Source: Paralithodes platypus (Eukaryota; Arthropoda; Malacostraca; Decapoda; Lithodidae). From it: DNA of 64,000 nucleotides. The notes under the pieces are model-generated. The model did no database searches. It saw only the letters and a program-made list of their open reading frames with translations, and was not told the DNA's origin. The stretch covers positions 36,862,658 through 36,926,657 of the forward strand of contig CM064485.1 of assembly GCA_032716605.1 (NCBI GenBank). The letters run 5' to 3'. A program made the position numbers and the translations under genes. This document shows positions 11,759 to 22,900 of this stretch, in pieces. The stretch's first letter is position 1. Every line of letters starts with the position of its first letter.

Positions 11759-12046
11759 TCATTGAGGATTACCGTCGTCACCTTGCTCTTCTTTGTAGAA
11801 CCGAACACTAGATCCGAAGGCCGGGGTGGCACGTGCAGCATCGTCCAACAATTCATCGATATCAGGTGTGTCAGCGTTCCTATTGTCCATGGGACTGATC
11901 TCCAGCTCTTGGCTAGCCTGGCTATGCTCTTGTGTCTCTTCAACCACTGCTTGGCTATCATGTATACATTCCTGGCTGTCATCTTCCTCAACAACTGATC
12001 TTGGTGGTGCTCTGTTGACCTTCCAGGGGCTGGTACTGCTCTTTAA
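11759..12046 (-). other. Possible remnant of an acidic coding sequence
   Basis: A minus-strand frame of about 95 codons, rich in Asp, Glu, Ser and Gln (VVEEDDSQECIHDSQAVVEE, DNRNADTPDIDELLDDAA), bounded upstream by TTAA-MITE copy 2. The frame stays open for some codons beyond the MITE if it is excised. Composition looks protein-like but I recognise no domain. Chance or the N-terminus of a lost transposase are both possible. Confidence 0.2.
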
Positions 12047-12534
12047 CACCTTACGAGCGGCCTATGCGGTTTATTATATGTACCGCACAGCGGGGTGTTT
12101 TTAGCCAAAATAGGGCTGTTTACGTGATCATTTTCATGCCTAAATAAGACCCAGAACGTAAAACAAGTACCTATCCCTGAAAGGGCATAAACAGAGCTTT
12201 CGAATGACACCATAACGATCCTTGTATGATGGATAGTTTTCTTGCAATAACCGTGCAACGCGAGTGCAAAAAGAAGGTAATTCGGTAGTTTCGGTAGTTT
12301 CGGTACATAATTGAGTATGTAGCGAGTGAGAGAGGGAGGAGGGAGCTGAGATTTGTGTCAGTAGGTTCGCCGCGGTGGTCTGGAGCAGTCATACGCTCGC
12401 TAGTCTCCTGCCACCACTTGTCTCTCTCTCTCAGCCACATTACGTGCTGAAATTGCCACTCGACCTATGTCGAGCGCCGCCACATAGTCCAGCTTTTTTT
12501 AACTCGACTTATGTTGCTCGCCGCTAATTAAGGG
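12047..12534 (+). mobile_element. TTAA-flanked MITE, copy 2
   Basis: A 488-bp element flanked by TTAA (12043-12046, 12535-12538). It starts CACCTTACGAGCGGCC and ends CGCCGCTAATTAAGGG; the imperfect terminal repeats share AGCGGC near the ends. A small hairpin (GCGGT..ACCGC) lies near the 5' end. It is nearly identical to copy 3, differing mainly by an extra TTTCGGTAG unit near 12287. No transposase is encoded. Confidence 0.85.
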
Positions 12535-12538
12535 TTAA

Positions 12539-13329
12539 TCGGCTCTTGGGCATGGTGGTGGCATGGGGTATGGTGAAGTATGGTTGTGCTGCGTCAGGGT
12601 GGAAGGAAAGCTGGGCTGGCGGGCCAAGCGGGGGGCCTTATATATGAGAGGGTGTTGCCATAAGGACATTTATTGTTTTTCCGTATGGGGTTATGCGGAT
12701 CGTTGTCGGTTGTATACGTATCTTATTATTTGTTATATGGATCTGGTCTGACGTATACAGATTACAGTCTGATACATGAGAGCAGTCGGATGGGGAAAGT
12801 CAGTGGCGACTAGGTTGGCAACAGTCGTATGACTGCGTGCATATGAAGTCGCCTTTGTTCGGACGTATACGGATACATGCTGATTCAGTTTCCCATGAGT
12901 TTGTTCTTTACCTGTATGCATCCGACTATATTTGTGCCTATGCGTGGTTGATCGGGGTTATGCGCATTCATGCGTAATGGTCGGCAACCAAACAAAATGT
13001 TCCCGTATAATGAAGACTGTCCCAGACCGACATCAGAATAAACCTGTATGTATCAAAATAGATCAGTACTCATCCGTATGTATCAGACCAACATACGCAT
13101 CCCTACGACCACATTCAGCATGCTACTGCCTGCGTTGCATGCACGGTAAGACTTTGAGCTTTCCAAAAATGTTGGCTCGCTGCGTCGCATATCTATGCAT
13201 ATTGTCAATTACTCCCGACCTCCGACGAACAGTTGCTGCATGCTCCCGCATGTTGCAGACTATTGTTCCGTATAGTTCCCGCATGCTTATTCAGCGTTAG
13301 GTGGCGTCTCGTGCGTGGATGTGTGAAAC
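12539..13329. other. Gene-free stretch with recurrent CATAC/GTATAC words
   Basis: No credible reading frame. Short words such as CGTATAC, GTATCAGA and CATACG recur irregularly (12660-13240), as also near 11360-11420. It looks like a degenerate short repeat rather than coding DNA. Confidence 0.4.
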
Positions 13330-13790
13330 TCCCTTAACTTCTGGGAAGCTGTTTTAACAAGAAGGGTAAAATGATCTTTCAAAACAAAAACAAAAATACT
13401 GAGAGAATATGGAATATGGTTGATTTGTGTGCTGTTGTTGTATATTGGATAGGAGTGTACGTGGAAGATCGTGATGAGTAGATATAAGGAGAAATTGGGT
13501 TTTGAAAGCATTGAAAATAACAATATTTTCTCTGCCCAATTGGAAATATTTGACAGATCGAAGGCTAGGCGTGCTATTGCCTTATCTGAGTTTTGTGAGA
13601 TTGCATGGTTAGTCTTTGCGGAGAACTAGTGAAATATTGTAAGGTATAGTCATCAGCATATTAGTGAATAGGCCTGGAGGTTCAGTTGAGAAGATCATTA
13701 ATGGATATTAGAAAGATAACTAAAGACAGGACAGAACCCTGAGGAACATCGGAATTTATAGGTTGAAGCATCATGTTTACACTATTTCTT
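13330..13790 (-). mobile_element. LINE-C-family RT fragment
   Basis: Minus-strand reading gives NSDVPQGSVLS, a degenerate INDLLN, then GRENIVIFNAFKTQFLL and KTASQKL. The same order occurs in LINE-C (VPQGSVLSPILF, INDLLN, GRENLVAFNAFKTQF, KSASQKLG). Frameshifts and stops abound. It lies just beyond the 3' tail of LINE-C. Confidence 0.75.
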
Positions 13791-13837
13791 CCTAATATCA
13801 GTGCTTTGTGCAAAGTTTGGTGAAGAGATATTGGTCA

Positions 13838-13862
13838 GTATATATATATATATATATATACA

Positions 13863-13915
<53 letters not shown>

Positions 13916-13919
13916 TTTT
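13838..13919. repeat. (TA)n followed by T-run, 3' tail of LINE-C
   Basis: Interrupted (TA)n at 13838-13899, then about 20 T. Read on minus this is a poly(A) tail at the end of LINE-C followed by a (TA)n microsatellite. Confidence 0.8.
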
Positions 13920-15700
13920 ATATATGTGAATGAGGGAGACAAAATGCATAACTGGTATACACTGGGAAAGCTCCGAGGAACACTGATTATTATAGTAGCG
14001 ATAGAATAGCGAGAGAGATGCAACATTGCGGCGAAGAGAGAGAGATTGCAGAGAGTTGGTGAGCGGACGGGAGTTAATGATACGAAAGCCTTTCCTTTCT
14101 ACTTTGTCTAGAAGTGCGGTGTGAGAGGATGCTCCCCACACATGTGAACAATACAGGGAAGCACTGTGCCCCTGTACAGAGCAAGAAGCTGCGCAGGGGT
14201 AAAGAACCCCTTGAGGCGGTTGAGTACACCCAGCTTCTGGGAGGCTGACTTAGCGAGACTGGTAATATGGTCCTTCCAAGTGAGAGCAGAAGAAAGAGAG
14301 ACACCGAGAACATTGAGAGAAGATGAAGGGTTGATTATTTTATTGTTGAAGAATAAGTGATAGTCCTCTGGAGGTTCCTGATGGGTAGTAAGATGGATAA
14401 ATTGAGTTTTGAAAGCATTAAATGCAACAAGGTTTTCTCTACCCCAATTGGAAATAGTAGCTACATCAGAAGATAAGTATTTTATGGCTTCATTACGTTT
14501 GCTTTTGAGGGACTGCTGGTTGGGGCATTCTGGAAAACTAATTGAGTGGTGTAAGGTAGAGTCATCTGCATATGAATGGATGGGACTGGATGTACAGTTG
14601 AGAAGATCATTTATGAACATTAGAAAGAGAATAGGAGATAGGACAGAACCCTGAGGAAAACCGGAGTTGACAGGATAAGGAAATGAGCGATGGCCTTTTA
14701 CAACCGCAGCTATGGAACAGCCGGAAAGGAAATTAGAGACAAAGGCACAGATGGAGGGACAGAAACAGAAGGAGGACAATTTGGAAATTAATGATTTGTG
14801 TCAGACTCTATCGAAGACCTTCGATATGTCTAGTGCAACAGAAAAAGTCTCACCGAAGTCCCGAAAGTTGGATGACCAAGAGTTAGTAAGATATGAAAGA
14901 AGATCACCAGTAGAGAGACTCTTAAGGATACCATACTGGTGATCTGAGAGCAGATTCTGAGAAGAGAAATGCTTAAGAAATTTGAAAGCAAGAATAGTTT
15001 CAAAAACCTTAGAGATACAAGAGATGAGAGCAATTGGGCGATAGTTGGAGGTTTGAGAGCGGTCACCCTTCTTTGGGACAGGTTGAATGAGAGCAAACTT
15101 CCAGCAAGAAGGAAAGACGTTAGAGGAGAGACAGAGACGAAAGAGCTTGCCTAGGCAGGGGGTCAGCACGGAAGCACAGTTTTTTAGTACAACAGGAGGA
15201 ACACCGTCCGGACCGTACGCCTTCTTAGTATTAAGCCCAGAGAGGGTAGAAAGTACATCTTTAGAAGAAATCAGGATATTAGGCATAAGTAGGAGAGAGG
15301 GGGGTGGAGAGGGAGGAATAGCACCGGAATCATCCAAGGTAGAGTTTCTAGCAAAAGTTTGAGCAAAGAGTTCAGCTTTGTCAGAGGAAGAAGTGATGGT
15401 TGTGCCATCAGAGTGGAAAAGGGGAGGGTAAGACGAGGAAGAAAAGTTGTTGGAGAGGTTTTTGGCTAGATTCCAGAAAGCTTGGAAAGAGCTAGAGTTG
15501 GAACTTGGATAGTTCAGTGCATTTATTATTGATGAAAGAGTGCTTGGCAAGTCGAAGAACAGATTTGGCTTGATTCCGGGCAGAAACATAGGAAGAATGA
15601 GATTCATGAGTTTTAAGGCGTCGGTACCGTTTGAATGCTTCCTCCTTGTTGCGGACAGCAGTAGAACAAGCGTGAGTAAGGAGGAGGATGGCCATAAATG
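13920..15700 (-). mobile_element. LINE-C, RT region, nearly intact
   Basis: Minus-strand LINE. Landmarks in order: NKEEAFKRYRRLKTHESHSS (pre-RT linker), KKAYGPDGVPPVVLKNCAS, ALIQPVPKKGDRSQTSNYRP, DHQYGILKSLSTGDL, ALDISKVFDRV, VNSGFPQGSVLSPILFLMF, SYADDSTLHHS (catalytic YADD), LNVLGVSLSSALTWKDHI, FTPAQLLALYRGTVLP, LSLRRNVASLSLFYRYYN. Only one in-frame TGA (14801-14803, probably from Trp TGG) and one frameshift near 14130 break it. The endonuclease is lost. It lies head-to-head with LINE-E of the same family. Confidence 0.9.
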
Positions 15701-16858
15701 CTCTGATATTCACCCAATCATTTTCTAACGACCCCTCAAAATGTTCTAGACCACGGTCTGTCACTATCTCTATGGGCTATTGCAATATTCAAGGCCTTTC
15801 CTCTAACTTTCCTTCTATTGAACATCACCTCTTCTCTATTATACTTGACATTCTTTTCCTCATAGAGATTCAGTTGTCTCAAGCAACTACCAGCAGTCCC
15901 TTCTCTGTCTCCTTCTACTTGCTGCATCCTTGTTTCCAAGCCAAAGAAGGACGTAGTGTGTGTTTGTACACAAAATACACTTGCTATTGTGTTCCCGACT
16001 TCGATTCTACTGAATTGGCCACTCTCTGGCTCAAACTTTCCTGTCATTCTCAAAATAACTATATCTGTGCTGTCTATCTCTCCCCTAACTCTATTGATTT
16101 TCCCAAATGCTTCGACTACCTTATTTCCAAAATGGAACACATCATATGAACGTCTCAATTTTCAGAAATCTCCAACTTGGGACTTTCCTCTCAATTCACT
16201 GACCAACCTAGTGAACAAGCTTAAATCATTTTTAGCATAAATGACCTGCAGCAGTTAGCATAGCACCCTACTCGTATCCCTAACCTCCTTAGAGATCTGC
16301 CCAACGTCCTCGACTTATTTCTAACCTCTAATCCTTCTGCTTACACTGTAAATTTTGTCTCTCCTTTGGGCTCCTCCGATCATAACTTTATCTCTGTTAC
16401 CTATTCTATCTCTCCAGTGTGACCCTCCGATCCTCCCAGCCGAATGAAGGTGACTTATATACTACATTTACGTTTAAAAACAAAGTAGGTCAATTGATTT
16501 TTCATTGTGTGACAGAGAAGGCTTTTTCTTAATTGAAAAGAGAGACTCACTAATGCATAGCTGTGTGTCCGTAGGGTGCGAGGCAAGGACTGAGAATGAC
16601 TCAACTTTAATGGGATGGTCTGATTTCAGAGCATGTTGCCGAATCGCACTGAATGAAAGAAGCTCTGGATAGTGTGATTGGCCTTGAAAATAACTTTAAT
16701 AATTATTTTTGGGAAACATTCTCGCAATAATTTGGTGACTTTGGTTCTCAAGGCAAAGCTGCGTTTTCCTGAGAAAGAAATGGAAAAGTACATTGTGGCT
16801 TCATATTGTGGGTGTAAATAAAGCCACTACAACGGCACCCATGTCACATCTTCCTCTG

Positions 16859-17103
16859 AAGGGTACATCACACAGTCAGGAGTGCGAGCTAGAGTCACTA
16901 GGAGTAGGGGACATTTCGGACTCGCGGGCCTATTCGCGGTGAGAATCGATGACTCCTAGTGACTCTAGCGACTCCTAGCGACTTCTGTTAGACTCCCCAC
17001 TCGCTCGTGGTGAAAATCGATGACTCCTAGTGATTCTAGCGACTCCTAGTGACTCCTGTTAGACTCCCACTAGCTCGCACTCCTGACCGTGTGATGTACC
17101 CTT
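16859..17103. mobile_element. 245-bp TIR element with internal tandem repeats
   Basis: Terminal inverted repeats AAGGGTACATCACACAGTCA (left) and AAGGGTACATCACACGGTCA (right, reverse complement), continuing GGAGTGCGAGCTAG. Inside are two tandem copies of about 71 bp, each containing AATCGATGACTCCTAGTGA and TGTTAGACTCC. Sequence from about 16440 to 16858 is also foreign to LINE-E but has no recognised content. No transposase. No clear target duplication. Confidence 0.75.
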
Positions 17104-17541
17104 GACAAATTTGATGAATTATTCCGGTGCTGTTCCTTCCTATTCATCGCCTCTCCCGTCTCCCTTACTTATGTCTAATGTCTTCATCTCTTCTGAGGAT
17201 GTAATTTCTTCTCTAAGAAGGCGTATGGACTGGATGGTGTTCCTCCTGTTGTACTAAATAACTGTTCTTCTGTGCTGATTCCCTACCTAGGCAAACTCTT
17301 TTGTCTGTGTCTTTCCTCTAACGTCTTTCCGTCTTGTTGGAAGTTTGCTCTCATTCAACCTGTCTCAAAGAAGGGTGACTGCTCTCCACCCTCAAACTTT
17401 CGTCCAATTGCGCTCATATTTTGTATCTTTAAAGTGTTGCAATCTAGTCTTGATTCAATTTTTTTTAAACATTTCTCTTCCCATAACTTCATTTCTGATT
17501 GCCAGTATCCTATGTTTGTTTAAGGCCCACCCTAATGATGA

Positions 17542-17567
17542 TTTTTTTTTTTTTTTTTTTTTTTTTT
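17542..17567. repeat. Poly(T) run
   Basis: 26 consecutive T inside the LINE-E RT region. It replaces codons that LINE-C retains, which suggests expansion or a tiny reverse-oriented retro-insertion. Confidence 0.9.
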
Positions 17568-18946
17568 ATCCTACTATCTCTTTGTCATACTCGTTTTGGG
17601 ACTCGGTGAGACTTTTTCTATTGTGCTAGATATATCCAAAGCCTTTTATATAGTCTGACACAAATCTATAATTTTCAAACTACCCTCCTTCGGTTTCTAT
17701 CCTTCTATATGTGCCTTTATCTCCAATTTTCTTTCTGACTGTTCTATAGCTGCGGTTGTGGAGGGCCATTGCTCTCCCGTGTTCCTCAGTGTTCTGCCCT
17801 ATACCCAGTCCTATTTCCAATATTTGTTAATGATCTTCTCAACTGTACCTCTACTCCTATCCACTAATACACCGATGAGTCTACCTCACACTTTTCAGCT
17901 AGAATTACACAATGACCCACCATGCAGTTACTTCAAAACTCACACGTTGAAGCCATAGCACACCTATCTTCTTATTTATCAACTGTATCCAATTGGAGCC
18001 GAGATTACCTTATTGCTTTCAATGCTTCCAAAACGCAATTTCTCCATCTATCTATCTGTCACAAACTTCCATACGACTAACCCGTACTCTTCAACAACAC
18101 ACAAGTCAACCCATCATCTTCTCTCAATAGTCTTGGAGTTTCTTGTTCTTCTGATCTTTCTTGGAAAGACCATATTAAAAAATAAAATTAAAACAGTTTT
18201 CCAGAATATAGGCGTGCTAGACCATCTCCATGGGTTCCCTACCTTCACTCAGCTTCTTGTTCTGTACATGGGCACTGTGCGCACATCTATCAAGTACTGT
18301 TCACATTTTTTGGTAGGTTCCACCAATTCCGCAATTTCGTCTAAAAGCATTTCGTCTCGTCAACTCCCCTCTTCTTACTAGTAATCTAAAGTATCTCTCT
18401 ACACACCGCAATATTGCATCTCTCTCACTCCTCTACCACTTTTACAACAACCAGTATTCTTCAGAGGTTTCTCAGTGTATACATGCTTCATTATGGAGAG
18501 TGAGTGGCACCTGCCTTTCTACACATTCCCATCCCTATTCTGAACAACTATTTAACCCAAGAGTGAACTGATTTTCCCAGTTTTTCTTTCACCCAACAAG
18601 TAAATTCTGGAACTCTCTCCCTCAGTGTACCTTTGTCTCATCCTAATACTTAACCTGCTTCAAGCTCCGTGTATCCAAACATTTTGACTGTAACGTACTA
18701 CATTGAGTCTGGCTCTCTCTGAAAAAATAAAAAAAACACACATACACAGATACACACACACACGCAAGCACACTTACATTCACATATACAGATTCTTTCA
18801 GCGACAACGGTCTTCAAAGTGTTGAGGATTGAACTGACAGATGAATCAAGAAAGTATATTAATACAGTCAGTTTTGACTAGCCCAGAATCGAAAGAGGCT
18901 GTCGGCCAACTGGTGGAGAGCTTCGTGCTGACATTGCTGATTATAT

Positions 18947-18951
18947 AGAGA

Positions 18952-19002
<51 letters not shown>
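18947..19002. repeat. (GA)n microsatellite
   Basis: GA dinucleotides with a few GATA interruptions near the start. Confidence 0.95.
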
Positions 19003-19006
<4 letters not shown>

Positions 19007-19098
19007 CCAAAGACCTTGCAGTTCATTCCGGGGAGATTTACTAGCTGAAGAGAAAAGAGGTTGTGTACTGCAGTGCAATGTCCTCATAGCAGAGAGTG

Positions 19099-19672
19099 TG
19101 TCGGGAATAGGGTTATGATCCCGACAGTTTTAGGTCCAATAGGACATTTGAATTTGGCGGTATCGTATCGCTTGTACGATTTCGGCTGGTTCTTTGTGTA
19201 TTGTAGTTTATTCTTAAGTATAGGTTAAATATTAACTGTAATGTATAAATATCTACATCAGCTCTAGATGTATCATGAAACCAAGTTATGGGTTATAATT
19301 ATTATGAGCCGGCAGCCATGTGTAATTTCGCAAAGAGATCGGACGCCGGTCCTTTAGTCTCTCAATTAACACCATACAGCCACCATCTCCCCCCCCCCCC
19401 CCCCCGGCTCTGACTCAACCCACAGTTCACCATGTGCTACAAATATTAATCTATAACAACAGTCCTACATCACCAGTCCTCTAAGCTAAGTTCATTGTAT
19501 CGATATTGTATTATGTGAACATTCCTACATGTCATGCAATTGAATTAGCCGTGTGTGGGGGACTGGATTACACCCATCTACTACGTCGTTGGTAATTATA
19601 TTATAACTATTTGTTGGGATATTTCATGTACCAGTGATAAACAATTTAACCTCTTTATATAAATTCCCGACA
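19099..19672. mobile_element. Candidate solo LTR
   Basis: Starts TGTCGGGAA and ends TTCCCGACA, a 9-bp perfect inverted repeat with the TG...CA ends of LTRs, 574 bp apart. A TTTATATAAA-like box lies near the right end. A 16-C run is at 19390-19405. No target duplication is visible (GAGTG against AATAA) and no internal region adjoins, so the call is tentative. The rest of 19003-19963 has no gene. Confidence 0.35.
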
Positions 19673-19892
19673 AATAATGGTCCTTCGTGCCCAAAGGCTT
19701 CCTTACCGTTTAAAAAAAAAAAAGACCGCCGTCTACGTATTGTGAAAAACCTGTTATCCTCCGGCAAATTGTGGGGTTGAGTGAGTGAAGGGGGGGACAG
19801 TGAATGAAGGAGGATGCATGTTTTTCATAATACGTGTTGCTAGCCCCAAACGCGCGAGCAACTGTGGCTTTCAACCATCCGACACATCCCCT

Positions 19893-19898
19893 TTTATT
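19893..19898 (-). promoter_or_regulatory. Possible polyadenylation signal for the PHD-RT-RLE ORF
   Basis: AATAAA on the minus strand, 66-71 nt past the stop codon of the 1013-codon ORF. No poly(A) tract follows closely in the genomic sequence. Confidence 0.4.
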
Positions 19899-19963
19899 AA
19901 TGTGCATCACACATGTTACATACAAATAAAGTTTATGTTTTGTTTTACCCTACTGTGGAAAGA

Positions 19964-22900
19964 CTACGGATACACCACTCCTGCCGAGGCCTCATGCAGT
20001 GGCATGACCCAGTCCTGTCGAACTGAGCTCATGACGCTGGTGGCATTGCCCCGGAGGATAGCCATCCCTAGTCTTTGCTTGAGCCAGAGGGTTTCCCGGG
20101 GTTCTCCTGAAACTTCTCTGATTTTATGGCCTATTTCATTCACCATCTTAAGGGTGGTAGGGCCGAAGACTCCTGAAGTTTCGAATGCCAGGGGCTCGAA
20201 CTGATGAATTCTGGCGATGGCTTGATATTTTTCTCGCTTTTTATTTTCTGCTATCCGGGCGGCTTCACCTGCTTCGTCGGCGTTTCTGGCGGCGTTGGTT
20301 GTGGAGAAAGTGTCAACACATGTGGCATCCCACACGAGGCACCGGCCATTCTTGTAAGGGAAAGTGGTCATCCCATCTGGCCGTTTGCCGTCTTCTCTGT
20401 GAAGTCCATCTGGTTCGAGGATTGATGCACAGTTAGCACTCTGCAGGGCCCGTTTTATGACATCATTTAGTGCAGAGTGTCTTGGCAGGCGGCCTGCGTT
20501 GTAATTACATGACAAGGCATGGTGACCTTGAGCATCCATCCTCCCATCACACTTGCAAGTGTGTGGGTGACAAACTGCCGCACCCACGCTGAGCGCGATG
20601 GCGACCCGGAGCGCTTCAGCATCCAAGTGAGTTCCAAGAGGTGGGATGGGGATGGCGTGTAACCACAAGCCACTCTCCGAACGGGCGGCTGCCTGGAGGC
20701 GTGCTTTTGCAACCTGGTCTGCATTGGTTAGGAGATTTTCTTGAGTTTTCTTCGCCGAGATGGTATCCCACGCTTTCTGCTTGCTCCTGGAGGTACCCTG
20801 AGGCTCCTCCTCTACTCCTGTACTTCCCTTCCAGGTGTTAATCGCTGCTGTTACGTCCCCATTAAGTGTCATTCCGGGTTTAGAATAAAGGATGGACAAT
20901 ACGAGGTCGTTGGTCGCGATGAGGGAAGAGATAAAGGCTGGGGAGGCAATATCCGAGGCTCTCCGTATGCCCAAGCCCCCGAGGCGGACAGGAAGGGTGG
21001 CTTGTGTCCAGGCCCGTTCTTTAAATTCCACGTTGGTGATGCTGGTCACTGCTTCTCGGATTATGCTGTCTAATTCTTGGAGGCCGCCATTGTTCGTGTA
21101 AGTCATCGATGTGCGCAGGAGGTAATGGAGTTTTGGGATGGAGAAACAGTTCTTGAGCAGGGCCAGAGCTGAGTGGGCATCGATGTGTATCAGGCGACTC
21201 ACGAGACGTTGAAGCTCCTCCTTTTTAACTTGAAGTGCTGGTGGGATTGCTGCCAGAGTTAGTGGGGAACCTAATAGGGTTTGCTGGTGCTCCTGAAGAA
21301 TCTTTACATCTGGCAATACGTTTCGGAACAGGGCCTGAGTCTCTTCTCCTTGTTCATGTGTGTGGTTGAGGAGAACAAGTTCACATTTGGTGTCATTTAT
21401 CACTAGCCCGGCCTGGCCGAGGTCAGTTATGATGTTATTTAGGTCGGTTAGAACGTTCTCTACTGACCCACCCAAGGTTGCATCGTCCAGGTACCATACA
21501 TTCAGCTCTGACCTTACTTTGTTAGCTGCTGCATCCACCCCTATTGAGAAAAGAGCAGGACCACCTGGATCTCCCTGCTGTAACCCGGTCTCTGATGGGA
21601 TTACCGTCTCGCCAAAAATCAGGATTGAAGGTTTGGAATAAGCCTGCCAAAGTAGGGGGTACAGAGTGGGGATGTGTTCTTGAGCTGCACGGAGGAAGAC
21701 ATCCCTGTGAATGCTGTTGAATGCGTTCCGCATGTCAATCTTTAGAAGCACTCGTTTTTCTTGGGCTTGGCTGAGGTAGGTGCGGGTTGCGTGTATAGCA
21801 GCTTCACACCCCCCTGGAGTTCCGAAACCTAGTTGAACTGGTCTTAAGTGTTGACCTAGGCCATTCGAGAGTGGTTTCAAACCCACCTTTGTGGCAAGGC
21901 GGCGGAAGGTGTTCCCTACTGCTATTGGGCGCACACCGCCATCTTTTTTTGCCAGTGCACAGAGTGATGCCCCATAAAATAGGGGTGTGGCACAGTCGGG
22001 TACTTCCCCTCTTAAAACCATGTTGATGAATTTGGTGAGGGTTTCCAAGAGTGCCTCCCCAGCAGCTCCTGATCCCTGACCCAAGAGGCCTTTGAGGTGG
22101 GCGGGTCGGATACCATCTGGGCCCGCGGCTGAGCCTGCTGGGAATGAAGTCACTGCGGCGACCACCTGCTCCTTCGTGACAACTAAAGGTTGGCGCATCT
22201 GGTCATTTGGGGCAGGGGGGAGGTTTAGGTCCCTAGGTGTAGGTGGGTGCTTTTCTTGTAGGGCTTCAACAACTTCGGTGCCTTGACCAGCAAAACCTTC
22301 TGAAGAGGACAACAGTCTGACGGCCCCTTTGATGTCACTATCCGCCAGCTTCGCCGCGACCCTCTTACGTAGCTGTTCAGCCTCTTCCTCTTCCTTGTCC
22401 TGGTGCTTCTGGGCCCTGTTTGGTTGCTGTTCGGGGGGTTCCACCAGTTTGTTTCCATCCATATACTGTGCTACTTGACGTTTCACTCTGGTGGCTAGTG
22501 AAACCTGAAGATGGTCTTGTATGTTGGTTCTGGGTGGTTTTCGGAGGGCCCCATAGGAGAAACCCAGGAGCCGTGCCCATGCGAGGGGTGTCTTGAGCTG
22601 TAGGGCCTGCTTTATGATGGTTGTAAGGCCCTCCGCCACTTGGATTCTGGCTCCTTTAGGTACCCGGGCAAGGACCTGGATCCGCGCTTCCCATTTGGTC
22701 ACCAGTTGGGTCAAGTCGGGGACCGGTGTTGCCGGTGTTGCCCCGGTTGGCTCTGCAGTGGGTCCTGGGCATGCGAGACATTTCCAGTTTGGTTGTTCTC
22801 CTGATGTTTTCTTTGTCAGCTTAGCACAAGATAAATGAATAGATCTAAGACAGCCGGAACATTTTCGCGAATTCTTTCTTGCATTGGTTGTTCCGCACTT

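Larger units (their letters stand above)
15730..18720 (+). mobile_element. LINE-E, endonuclease plus RT, heavily decayed
   Basis: Plus-strand relative of LINE-C. The endonuclease N-terminus is at 15750-16150 (MGYCNIQGLSSNFPSIEHHL, CAVYLSPNSIDFPKCFDYL). [20 protein letters not shown] and [10 protein letters not shown] follow near 16300. After foreign DNA (about 16440-17103) the RT resumes: KKAYGLDGVPPVVLNNCSS, ALIQPVSKKGDCSPPSNFRP, FVNDLLNCTSTPIH, ASKTQFLHL, then a C-terminus to about 18700. A 26-T run interrupts it at 17542. Many stops; not functional. Together with LINE-C it shows the full protein order of the family. Confidence 0.85.
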
